Below, in pieces: positions 34,524 to 42,444 of a DNA stretch of 64,000 nucleotides. Source of the DNA: REEB76 sp963774895. GTDB lineage: Bacteria > Pseudomonadota > Gammaproteobacteria > Natronospirales > REEB76. Position numbers and translations under genes: made by a program. Numbering within the stretch: the first letter of the stretch is position 1; each line of letters opens with the position of its first letter. The notes beneath the pieces were generated by a model. That model had not been told where the DNA came from. It worked only from the letters and a program-made list of their open reading frames with translations, and ran no database searches. The DNA lies in contig CAVZGN010000004.1 in NCBI GenBank assembly GCA_963774895.1, positions 1 to 64,000 of the forward strand, given 5' to 3'.

Positions 34524-35534
34524 ATGCTGAAGATAGACATCCATACCCACATCCTGCCGGAAAACTGGCCTGACCTGAAGGAAAAATACGGCTACGGCGG
34601 TTTCGTGCAGCTGCAGCACTACGGCCCGGGTTGCGCACGCCTGCTGAAAGACGGCGAGCTTTTCCGGGAAGTGCAGGCCAACTGCTGGGAAGGCGAGCTG
34701 CGCCTGCGCGAATGCGATGCCCATGGAGTGGGCGTGCAGGTATTGTCCACGGTACCGGTAATGTTCAGCTACTGGGCGAAGCCCGAAGACACCCTGGACC
34801 TGGCCCGCCTATTGAACGACCACATCGCCGGCCTGGTGGCGGAACATCCACGCCGCTTCATCGGCCTCGGCACGCTGCCGATGCAATCGCCGGAGCTGGC
34901 CATCCGCGAACTGGAACGCTGCATCCAGGAGCTGGGATTTCCCGGCATACAGATCGGCACGCATGTGAACGGCATGAACCTGGACGATGCGCAGCTGTTC
35001 CCGGTATTCGAAGCCGCCCAGGAACTCGGCGCGGCGCTGTTCGTGCATCCCTGGGACATGCTGGGCAAGGAGCGCATGCACAAATACTGGACGCCCTGGC
35101 TGGTGGCCATGCCGGCGGAGACCTCATTGGCCGTGTGCTCGATGATCTTCGGTGGGGTGTTCGAGCGTCTGCCGAAGCTGCGGGTATGTTTCGCCCATGG
35201 GGGCGGTGCTTTCCCTGCAACCCTGGGACGCATCGAGCATGGATTCCAGGTGCGTCCTGACCTGTGCGCGGTGGACAACAGCATCAATCCTGCACACTAT
35301 CTCGGCAAGTTCTTTGTGGATTCACTGGTGCATCACGCGGGTATGTTGAACTATATGATCGATCTCATGGGCGCGAACAGCATCGCGCTCGGCAGTGATT
35401 ACCCGTTTCTCCTCGGCGAACAGGTACCGGGCCAGCTCATCGAATCCATGCCGCTGGACACCAACACCAAACAGCGGCTGCTGCATGGCAGCGCGTTGGA
35501 GTGGCTGCGGCTCGACAAAGCGCAGTTCATATGA
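34524..35534 (+). CDS. nbaD: 2-amino-3-carboxymuconate-6-semialdehyde decarboxylase (ACMSD)
   Basis: Zinc amidohydrolase-superfamily decarboxylase that converts ACMS to 2-aminomuconic semialdehyde and so steers carbon away from quinolinate and NAD. 336 residues. Metal ligands: His7 and His9 (IDIHTHILP), His175 (FVHPWDML) and Asp292 (GSDYPF), with His225 in FAHGGGAFP; Arg48 in LFREVQANCW fits the substrate-binding arginine. The GIQIGTHVNGMNLDD segment is typical. It overlaps the next gene by four bases (ATGA). Confidence 0.97.
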   Translation: MLKIDIHTHILPENWPDLKEKYGYGGFVQLQHYGPGCARLLKDGELFREVQANCWEGELRLRECDAHGVGVQVLSTVPVMFSYWAKPEDTLDLARLLNDHIAGLVAEHPRRFIGLGTLPMQSPELAIRELERCIQELGFPGIQIGTHVNGMNLDDAQLFPVFEAAQELGAALFVHPWDMLGKERMHKYWTPWLVAMPAETSLAVCSMIFGGVFERLPKLRVCFAHGGGAFPATLGRIEHGFQVRPDLCAVDNSINPAHYLGKFFVDSLVHHAGMLNYMIDLMGANSIALGSDYPFLLGEQVPGQLIESMPLDTNTKQRLLHGSALEWLRLDKAQFI

Positions 35535-36307
35535 ACCTGCTGCGTTTCGAGATCGACAACCATCATTGCAGCGTGGACACGGCACGCGGTGTGTCGCTGG
35601 CCATCCCCTTGCAGTTCAACGGTCCGCAACCCAACTTTTTCGCGGCACCGTCTGCCAGTGCGGAAGCGCTGCAAACGGACGGCTTCACCGGCGACACCCA
35701 TAAAGGCGGGAGCTGTAACGTCAGCCATTACCACCTGGTGCCCCACTGTAATGGCACACACACCGAATGCATCGGTCATGTGGTGGACGATGCCGCCAGT
35801 CTGACCGAGCAGCTGCGGGTATCACTCCTGCCGGCCACCCTGGTGACACTCGCGCCTCGTCATAACCTCATCGATGCGGCCTTGATCAAGATGAGCCTGC
35901 AACATCATCCGTTACGGGAAATGCATGCGGCTTTTATCATCCGCACTCTGCCCAACACCCGGGAAAAACTCTCACACCGGTATGATACGGTGCCACCGCC
36001 GTATCTGGCTGAGGAAGCCGTGGCTTTGCTGGCGGCTGCCGGTGTCGAACACCTGCTGGTGGATCTGCCGACCCTCGATCCCATGCACGACCAAGGGCGG
36101 CTGGCGGCACACCGCGCCTTCTGGGGCTTGCCTGCCGGCAGTCGGCGCCTGGCCGATGCCAAGCGGCCGCGCGCCACCATCACCGAGATGATCTACGTAC
36201 CCGAGCAGGTCAGCGATGGCTACTACCTGCTGGACCTGCAGATCCCGGCGTTCATGAGCGACGCCGCACCCAGCCGCCCCATCATCTACCCGATAGAAAT
36301 GAAATGA
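35531..36307 (+). CDS. Cyclase-family metal hydrolase, probable kynurenine formamidase
   Basis: Member of the cyclase/KynB fold, 258 residues from the ATG that overlaps the ACMSD stop. The metal-binding motif appears as HLVPHCNGTHTECIGHV, close to the HxGTHxDxPxH of KynB but with Glu in place of Asp. Further family residues are in LVDLPTLDPMHDQGRLAAHRAFW. In a kynurenine cluster lacking another formamidase, hydrolysis of N-formylkynurenine is the natural guess. The protein is longer than classical KynB (about 210 residues), so it may be a distinct subfamily or act on another ring or lactone. It overlaps kynU by four bases. Confidence 0.8.
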   Translation: MNLLRFEIDNHHCSVDTARGVSLAIPLQFNGPQPNFFAAPSASAEALQTDGFTGDTHKGGSCNVSHYHLVPHCNGTHTECIGHVVDDAASLTEQLRVSLLPATLVTLAPRHNLIDAALIKMSLQHHPLREMHAAFIIRTLPNTREKLSHRYDTVPPPYLAEEAVALLAAAGVEHLLVDLPTLDPMHDQGRLAAHRAFWGLPAGSRRLADAKRPRATITEMIYVPEQVSDGYYLLDLQIPAFMSDAAPSRPIIYPIEMK

Positions 36308-37584
36308 TCTACCGCACCGATGCCGAGTTCGCATCTGAGATGGATTCGTCGGATCCGTTGGCCGATTACCGCCATAAATTTCACATCCCACGTCACCAGG
36401 ATGGCGAAGAAATCTACCTGTGTGGAAATTCACTCGGACTGCAGCCGTTGACCACCGAACGCTACGTGCGTGAGGAACTGGAGGACTGGGCGCGTCTTGG
36501 CGTGAAGGGCCATTTCGCCGGACGCCGTCCCTGGATGCCCTACCACGAACTGTTCAGCGAGCGCAGTGCGCGCCTGGTGGGCGCCGAGCCGCTGGAAGTA
36601 ATCAACATGAATTCGCTCACCGTCAACCTGCACCTGATGCTGGTGAGTTTCTACCGGCCTACAGCCGCACGCAACCGCATACTCATCGAGCGCAGCGCCT
36701 TTCCCTCCGATCGCTACGCCCTGGCATCCCAGATCCGTTTCCACGGCTTCGACCCGGACACCAGCCTGGTGGAACTCGCACCTGCCGGACGCCAGCGCGC
36801 ACTGGAAATGGACGAGGTGGAGGCCCTGATCCGCGCCGAAGGCGAACAACTCGCGCTAGTGATGCTACCGGGCGTGCAGTATGCCAACGGTCAGGCTTTC
36901 GACATGGCGCGCCTCACGCGCGCGGCACATGCGGTGGGTGCGGTGGCCGGATTCGATCTGGCACATGCCACCGGCAACCTGCCACTGCAACTGCATGACT
37001 GGGACGTGGATTTTGCCGTGTGGTGCAATTACAAATACATGAATTCCGGTCCCGGTGCGGTAGCCGGTTGCTTCGTGCATGCGCGCCACGCCCGTGCGTT
37101 TAAGCTGCCGCGATTTGCCGGCTGGTGGGGTCACGATAAGGCCACGCGCTTTCGCATGGGTCCGGATTTCGTGCCGATGGCCGGCGCCGAAGGCTGGCAG
37201 GTGAGCAACCCGCCGATCCTGGCGCTGGCACCCTTGCTGGCCTCCCTGGAGATCTTCGATGATGCGGGCATACCGAGGTTGCGTGAGAAATCCCTGCGGC
37301 TCACCGGTTATATGGAATACCTGCTGGACCAGCGACTGCCTGAAGCCGTTGAAATACTCACACCGCGTAACCCCACGGAACGCGGTTGCCAACTATCGTT
37401 GCGGATCACCGGCAGCCGCAGTCGTGCCAGGGATATCTTCACGCGCCTGGAACAGGCCGGCGTGACCGCCGACTGGCGCGAACCGGATGTGCTGCGGGTG
37501 GCGCCGGTGCCGCTCTATAACACCTATATGGATGTGTACCGCTTCGTAGACATCCTCAATAACGTGGTGAGTGACGCGATATAA
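36304..37584 (+). CDS. kynU: Kynureninase
   Basis: PLP enzyme that cleaves kynurenine or 3-hydroxykynurenine to (3-hydroxy)anthranilate and alanine. 426 residues, family length. The Schiff-base lysine is Lys244 in AVWCNYKYMNSGPGAVAG, the PLP-ring aspartate 218 and His221 are in AGFDLAHATGNLPL, and phosphate-binding SLTVNLHLM lies near 104. FAGWWGHDKATRFRM and WQVSNPPILALAPL are typical of the substrate pocket. Because kmo follows, 3-hydroxykynurenine is the likely substrate. It starts within the preceding gene. Confidence 0.97.
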   Translation: MIYRTDAEFASEMDSSDPLADYRHKFHIPRHQDGEEIYLCGNSLGLQPLTTERYVREELEDWARLGVKGHFAGRRPWMPYHELFSERSARLVGAEPLEVINMNSLTVNLHLMLVSFYRPTAARNRILIERSAFPSDRYALASQIRFHGFDPDTSLVELAPAGRQRALEMDEVEALIRAEGEQLALVMLPGVQYANGQAFDMARLTRAAHAVGAVAGFDLAHATGNLPLQLHDWDVDFAVWCNYKYMNSGPGAVAGCFVHARHARAFKLPRFAGWWGHDKATRFRMGPDFVPMAGAEGWQVSNPPILALAPLLASLEIFDDAGIPRLREKSLRLTGYMEYLLDQRLPEAVEILTPRNPTERGCQLSLRITGSRSRARDIFTRLEQAGVTADWREPDVLRVAPVPLYNTYMDVYRFVDILNNVVSDAI

Positions 37585-37619
37585 AACACATGCTTTGCCC
37601 TGCACATCGATAACTAAAC

Positions 37620-37725
37620 AACCCTTGCCTATAAGGCGAGGGGTTTGCGGATGGTCGGCTGGAAACTGACTTGAATTCCTTCCCTCTCCCCTCGCGGGGC
37701 GAGGGATTTCAACCATCCCCGAAAG
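37620..37725. repeat. Palindromic repeat cluster between kynU and kmo
   Basis: The 168-base gap holds two hairpin-forming stretches: an imperfect AACCCTTGCC/GGCGAGGGGTT pair at about 37620-37645, and CCCTCTCCCC/GGGGCGAGGG (one mismatch) at about 37682-37707. The outer bases GGATGGT and AACCATCC can also pair across the second hairpin. The core matches the 'CCCTCTCCC' repeat family found at 44.9 and 54.8 kb. There is no T run, so termination is not obvious; mRNA processing or stability effects are possible. Confidence 0.65.
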
Positions 37726-37752
37726 GGACATTAAATAATCGACTCTGTCCTT

Positions 37753-39114
37753 ATGCAGACTCATAAAAAGATTACTTTGATCGGCGCCGGACTGGCCGGC
37801 AGCCTGCTGGCCATCTTCCTGGCGCGCCGTGGATTCAAGGTGACGGTCTACGAACGCCAGTCAGATATGCGGCACCACGACATCCCTGCCGGCCGTTCCA
37901 TCAACCTGGCCCTGGCCCAGCGTGGCATCCGGCCACTTAAAGAGGCAGGCGTATTCGAGCAGGTATCCCAGCTCCTGATCCCCATGCGCGGGCGCATGCT
38001 GCACGACGAGCTGGGCCACACGACGCTGACACTCTATGGTCGCAAACCCTCTGAAGTCATCCATTCGATCTCGCGGCCTGGACTGAACAGATTGCTCATG
38101 GATGCAGCGGAAGCCGCGGGCGCCAAGATCCTTTTCCAGCAGCGTTGCGAGGATCTGGATTTTGAGAACGATACCTTGCTCATCAGCGACCAATCCGGCC
38201 AAAGCCCGCCAATCAAAGCCGGCACCGTTATCGCCACGGATGGCGGCGGATCGACGGTACGCCAGTCCATGGTGAAACGACTCGGCGTAAAAGTCGTGGA
38301 AAACATTCTGCCCCATGGCTACAAGGAACTCACCATCAAGGCTGGTGCAGGCGGCCGCTATCGTATGGATCGTGAAGCCTTGCACATCTGGCCGCGCGGC
38401 GGTTATATGCTCATCGCCCTACCGAACCTGGATGGCAGCTTCACAGTGACCTTGTTCCTGCCAATGCAAGGCGACCCCAGTTTTGCCGCCCTGGATAGGC
38501 CCGCGGCCTTGCTGAAATTCTTTGCAAGGAATTTTCCCGATGCCTTGAAACTGTTACCCGATCTGGAAAGTGAATTCTTTGCACACCCCACCGGACTCAT
38601 GGGCACGGTACACTGCCCGCGTTGGCATGTGGATGGCAAGGTCCTGCTGCTGGGCGATGCCGCTCACGCCATCGTGCCGTTCCATGGTCAGGGCATGAAC
38701 TGCGCGTTCGAGGATTGTCTGATCCTGGACCAATGTCTGGATGAATTTAGCGATGACTGGGAGAGTTTGTTCAATGAGTTCCAAAACCAGCGCCACCCGG
38801 ATACCGAAGCCATCGCCGCGATGGCTCTGGAAAACTACGTGGAAATGCGTGATGTGGTGCGCGACCCGAAGTTCCAGCTGCAGAAGCAGCTCGGTTTTCT
38901 CCTGGAGGAACGCCACCCTGGTGTGTTCGTGCCACGCTACTCCATGGTGATGTTTCACCACCTGCCCTATTCGGAAGCCAAACGCCGGGGCGCTATCCAG
39001 CAGCAGATACTTGACAGCTTAACCGCCAATATTTCATCCCTCGAGCAGCTTGATCTTGAACACGCTGACGCGTTGATCAATAAAAAACTCGGAACCAGCA
39101 GAATCGAAGCATGA
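37753..39114 (+). CDS. kmo: Kynurenine 3-monooxygenase
   Basis: FAD- and NADPH-dependent aromatic hydroxylase that makes 3-hydroxykynurenine. 453 residues, the usual length. FAD sites: LIGAGLAGSLLAIFLARRGFKVTVYERQ at the start and KVLLLGDAAHAIVPFHGQGMNCAFEDC near 300. Substrate-region sequences include RSINLALAQRGIRPLKEAG, SRPGLNRLLM, YKELTIKAG and FMHHLPYS-like MFHHLPYSEAKRRG. The C-terminal part is hydrophobic enough for peripheral membrane contact. It is separated from kynU by the repeat-containing gap and overlaps the next gene by four bases. Confidence 0.97.
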   Translation: MQTHKKITLIGAGLAGSLLAIFLARRGFKVTVYERQSDMRHHDIPAGRSINLALAQRGIRPLKEAGVFEQVSQLLIPMRGRMLHDELGHTTLTLYGRKPSEVIHSISRPGLNRLLMDAAEAAGAKILFQQRCEDLDFENDTLLISDQSGQSPPIKAGTVIATDGGGSTVRQSMVKRLGVKVVENILPHGYKELTIKAGAGGRYRMDREALHIWPRGGYMLIALPNLDGSFTVTLFLPMQGDPSFAALDRPAALLKFFARNFPDALKLLPDLESEFFAHPTGLMGTVHCPRWHVDGKVLLLGDAAHAIVPFHGQGMNCAFEDCLILDQCLDEFSDDWESLFNEFQNQRHPDTEAIAAMALENYVEMRDVVRDPKFQLQKQLGFLLEERHPGVFVPRYSMVMFHHLPYSEAKRRGAIQQQILDSLTANISSLEQLDLEHADALINKKLGTSRIEA

Positions 39115-40163
39115 ACACACACCCTTTCCTTCAGGGCTTGCGCAACAACCCCGATTTCCTATTACAGAATTTCGACTTGGCAAATCGGCGTGCACTGGTG
39201 GTGCGGGTCAACGAAACTGTTTACCGGGAAGCGTCGTTTCTGGATGACCGCCTATTCAATCCCCAGACGGAAGGATTCTGGCTGCCGCTGGAATCTGTAT
39301 TTCAGGAGACCAACCAGCTCACGCCTGCAAAGCCATCCTGCATTTTCCACGTCGGACATTGCGGTTCCACACTCATATCGCGTCTGCTAGCGGAACTACC
39401 CGGCTGCCTGCCCCTGCGGGAACCGATGTCGCTGCTAACCCTGGCAGTCGCAAGACGTGAATTGGGGCGAGCTTCTTCCTGGTTGACGACTGCGCAATGG
39501 GGCCAGCTGCTGCAGACTGCCATCGGCTCGCTCGCCAGAACTTACCGGACATCCGACAGAGCCCTGATTAAGGTCACCAGCAATGCCGGCAACCTGCTGG
39601 AAACCGTCTCGACAATGCTGGATGGCAGTTCGCGCATATTGATGCTGTATATCAGTCTGGAGTCGTTGCTGGCGGCCATGCTGCGGACACCGGATCTGCG
39701 CTCCAGCATCCATGCTTTTTCGCCTGCATGGATGACGGACTTTTGCCGCCTGAGTGAACGAAATGATATATGTCTGGCTGATCTGGATGATGCACAGCAA
39801 ATAACCATGAAGTGGCTCACGCTCTTGATGCTGTTTATCCAGACAAACAGCGCCTATCCCGAGCGTGCACAGATGCTAAATTTCGATGACTTCCTCATGA
39901 AGCCAGAGGAACATTTGTTGCATACCGCCAGATTCTTTGAACTGGATTGCCGACCAGAAAAGGCTCAAGACCTGGTGAACGGCCCTCTGATGCGGACCTA
40001 TTCGAAAATTCCAACGCAAAACTTCGATCCACTACAACGCCGCAGTGAATTGCAGGATGCGCGCATGAAATTCCAGCCCGAGATTCGTGCTGGCCTCAAG
40101 TGGGCGGAAACACTGTGTCGTAATACACCCGTACTTGCGCCAGTAGCCGCTTATCTCGGCTGA
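39111..40163 (+). CDS. P-loop sulfotransferase-like protein
   Basis: 350 residues, not recognised as a characterised enzyme. The segment IFHVGHCGSTLISRLLAELPGCLPLREP (near residues 78-105) resembles the 5'-phosphosulfate-binding loop of PAPS-dependent sulfotransferases (xxRCGSTxLxxLL), with Gly-His in place of the more usual Pro/Arg. SDRALIKVTSNAGNLL and LMLYISLESLLAAMLRTPD fit the 3'-phosphate region, and NFDDFLMKPEEHLLHTARFFEL resembles the C-terminal part of sulfotransferase folds. Coupled to kmo by an ATGA overlap, so it is probably part of the kynurenine operon. A small-molecule or protein target cannot be inferred. A nucleotide kinase-like P-loop is a less likely alternative. Confidence 0.68.
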   Translation: MNTHPFLQGLRNNPDFLLQNFDLANRRALVVRVNETVYREASFLDDRLFNPQTEGFWLPLESVFQETNQLTPAKPSCIFHVGHCGSTLISRLLAELPGCLPLREPMSLLTLAVARRELGRASSWLTTAQWGQLLQTAIGSLARTYRTSDRALIKVTSNAGNLLETVSTMLDGSSRILMLYISLESLLAAMLRTPDLRSSIHAFSPAWMTDFCRLSERNDICLADLDDAQQITMKWLTLLMLFIQTNSAYPERAQMLNFDDFLMKPEEHLLHTARFFELDCRPEKAQDLVNGPLMRTYSKIPTQNFDPLQRRSELQDARMKFQPEIRAGLKWAETLCRNTPVLAPVAAYLG

Positions 40164-40182
40164 ATAGCTTGCATCGCGAGGC

Positions 40183-40683
40183 TTAAGCGATATTGCGCGG
40201 TAGCCTGCGTTCCAGCGTGATGAAGGAATAAGCATGGGCATTACGCGCATCAGCCGCATGTTCCTCGCGCACTATCTGCCGCCACTCCGATGGATCGATG
40301 GCGGGGAAGAAGGTATCCGCCTCGAAAAGTGCGTGCACGCGCGTCAGATAGATCCGCTGTGCCCGCAGCAAGGCCTCACGGTAGATCTCGCCGCCTCCGA
40401 TGACCATGATCTCCGCGACGCCTACGGCCAGCACCAGTGCATCCGTGAATGATTGGGTGACCTCACAGCCAGGCGCGTTATAGCCGGGCTTGCGGGACAC
40501 CACGATGTTGCGCCGACCCGGCAAGGGCTTGCCGATGGCCTCGAACGTCCTGCGTCCCATGATTACCGGTTTGCCGAGCGTCAGTGCCTTGAAATGCCTG
40601 AGATCGGCCGGCAGATGCCAGGGCATCCGGCCAGCTTTGCCGATCTCGTTATTTTCACCGACGGCGACGACCAGGGAGAGCAT
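40183..40683 (-). CDS. folA: Dihydrofolate reductase
   Basis: Reduces dihydrofolate with NADPH; target of trimethoprim. 166 residues, typical of chromosomal bacterial DHFR. Seen: LSLVVAVGENNEIGKAGRMPWHLPADLRHFKALT with the catalytic acidic residue in LPADLRHF, PVIMGRRTFEAIGKPLPGRRNIVVSR, IMVIGGGEIYREAL, and YLTRVHALFEADTFFP. Last gene of the minus-strand rlmI-lgt-thyA-folA run, 53 bases after thyA. Pairing with thyA is functional: ThyA turns methylene-THF into the DHF that FolA reduces. Confidence 0.97.
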   Translation of the reverse strand: MLSLVVAVGENNEIGKAGRMPWHLPADLRHFKALTLGKPVIMGRRTFEAIGKPLPGRRNIVVSRKPGYNAPGCEVTQSFTDALVLAVGVAEIMVIGGGEIYREALLRAQRIYLTRVHALFEADTFFPAIDPSEWRQIVREEHAADARNAHAYSFITLERRLPRNIA

Positions 40684-40736
40684 CAGCCCTGCCTGGCGTT
40701 TTTAGGTATCGGCTTGATGGTATGCATGCGGTGTGT

Positions 40737-41531
40737 TCAGACAGCGATCGGAGCCTTGATGGCAGTGTGACTCTGGTACCCGGTGATCTTGAAATCTTCA
40801 AGCTGATAATCGAATAAGCTCGGCGGCTTGCGCTTGATGAGCAGCTTCGGCAAGTCACGCGGTTCGCGTGACAATTGTTCGTCTACCTGTTGCAAATGAT
40901 TCAGATATAGATGGCAGTCGCCGCCAGTCCAGATGAATTCTCCGGGCTTGAGGCCGGTCTGTTGTGCGATCATATGTGTGAGCAGCGCATAAGAGCAGAG
41001 ATTGAACGGCACGCCCAGGAAGATGTCGGCGCTGCGCTGATAGAGCTGGCATGAGAGACGCTCCTCGGCTACATAGAACTGGAAGAATGCATGGCAGGGC
41101 TGCAATGCCATCTTGTCCAGATCGGCCACATTCCAGGCACTCACGATGATGCGACGCGAATCCGGCGTATTGCGCAGTTGTTCTAGAACTTTCTTGATCT
41201 GGTCGATGTGACGCCCATCCGGCGCTGGCCAGGAACGCCATTGATAACCGTACACGGGTCCGAGATCGCCGTTTTCATCCGCCCATTCATCCCAGATGCT
41301 GACGCCGTGTTCATGCAGGTAGCGCGTATTGGTATCACCCCGCAAGAACCACAGGAGTTCATGGATGATGGAACGGAAATGCAGCTTCTTGGTGGTGACC
41401 GCCGGAAATCCCTGATTCAGGTCGAAACGCATCTGGTAACCGAAGACCGAGAGCGTACCCGTGCCGGTACGATCACTCTTGTGCGTACCGTGGTCACGCA
41501 CACGCCGCATGAGTTCCAGATACTGATGCAT
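40737..41531 (-). CDS. thyA: Thymidylate synthase
   Basis: Methylates dUMP to dTMP using methylene-tetrahydrofolate. 264 residues from the ATG at 41531, exactly the E. coli length; the frame is open further upstream inside lgt, without similarity. The nucleophile is Cys146 in MALQPCHAFFQFYV. Other motifs are DRTGTGTLSVFGYQMRFDL, the folate/phosphate-binding arginines in DSRRIIVSAWN, LYQRSADIFLGVPFNLCSYALL, and GDCHLYLNHL. The start shares a base with the lgt stop (TGATG), the common lgt-thyA arrangement. Confidence 0.98.
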   Translation of the reverse strand: MHQYLELMRRVRDHGTHKSDRTGTGTLSVFGYQMRFDLNQGFPAVTTKKLHFRSIIHELLWFLRGDTNTRYLHEHGVSIWDEWADENGDLGPVYGYQWRSWPAPDGRHIDQIKKVLEQLRNTPDSRRIIVSAWNVADLDKMALQPCHAFFQFYVAEERLSCQLYQRSADIFLGVPFNLCSYALLTHMIAQQTGLKPGEFIWTGGDCHLYLNHLQQVDEQLSREPRDLPKLLIKRKPPSLFDYQLEDFKITGYQSHTAIKAPIAV

Positions 41532-42418
41532 CAGACAGCCCTGGTAGCCGGTTCGCGACGATAAGCCAGCACCAGCAAGATAATGCCAAACAGGATCAGT
41601 GGCAGCGACAGCACTTGCCCCATGGTGAGCCAGCCGAAGGCCAGATATCCGAACTGTGGGTCCGGCAGGCGCACGAATTCCACCAGGAAACGGAACACGC
41701 CGTACAGCAGCGCGAACAAACCGGAGACAGCCATGCGCGGTCGCGGTTTGAGTGAGAACACCCACATCACCACGAACAGCACCACGCCTTCCAGCAGGAA
41801 TTCGTACAGCTGCGATGGTTGGCGCGGCAGACTGTAGCCATTCATCGTGTGCTGGCAGTATTCGCCGCCGCTGAAACGCGTATTGATACAGGGGATACGC
41901 ATGGCCCACGGAAGTGACGAAGGCTTGCCCCATAACTCGCCGTTGATGAAATTGCCGATGCGGCCGGCCGCCAGCCCGATGGGCACCACCACCGCGGCGA
42001 AGTCCGCCACCTCGAAATAACGCTTATGGTATTTGCGCGCGAACAGCCAGATCGCCACCAGCACGCCCAGCAGGCCGCCATGGAAACTCATGCCACCGTC
42101 CCATACCTGGAAGATGTAGAGCGGGTTCTGCCATTCAAGCCAGTGGCCCTGATTATCGTAGGCATAGAACAGTGTGTAGCCGATGCGCCCGCCCAGCACC
42201 ACGCCCAGAGCCACGTAAAACAGCAGGTCCGCGAGTTGCTCCTTGCTCCAGCCGCTGCCGGGCTTGCGCGCACGCAGGTAGGCGGCCAGATAACAGCCGA
42301 GAAAACCCACCAAGTAGGTGATCCCGTACCAGTGAATTGCGGGCTGGAACACACGGCCGAAGAGGTGCCATGTTCCAAGACTGAGGGCTACAGGATCAAA
42401 ATCTGGGTAAGTCAACAT
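41531..42418 (-). CDS. lgt: Phosphatidylglycerol-prolipoprotein diacylglyceryl transferase
   Basis: First enzyme of lipoprotein maturation: transfers diacylglycerol to the lipobox cysteine in the inner membrane. 295 residues with about seven membrane helices. Key sequences are IHWYGITYLVGF, LGVVLGGRIGYTLFY, the MSFHGGLLGVLVA motif with the essential histidine, and the signature GRIGNFINGELWG. The C-terminal LPRQPSQLYEFLLEGVVLF and FRFLVEFVRLPD segments are also typical. Substrates encoded in this window would include MltB, RlpA and the two lipoproteins at 19.5-22.2 kb. It follows rlmI by 26 bases. Confidence 0.97.
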   Translation of the reverse strand: MLTYPDFDPVALSLGTWHLFGRVFQPAIHWYGITYLVGFLGCYLAAYLRARKPGSGWSKEQLADLLFYVALGVVLGGRIGYTLFYAYDNQGHWLEWQNPLYIFQVWDGGMSFHGGLLGVLVAIWLFARKYHKRYFEVADFAAVVVPIGLAAGRIGNFINGELWGKPSSLPWAMRIPCINTRFSGGEYCQHTMNGYSLPRQPSQLYEFLLEGVVLFVVMWVFSLKPRPRMAVSGLFALLYGVFRFLVEFVRLPDPQFGYLAFGWLTMGQVLSLPLILFGIILLVLAYRREPATRAV

Positions 42419-42444
42419 GGGCTGGCAGTTTATCGGCTGAGACT

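Noticed and set aside
41532..41933. Upstream extension of the ThyA frame inside lgt
   Set aside because: ThyA from 41531 is exactly 264 residues with the nucleophile at Cys146; the extension is out of frame in lgt.
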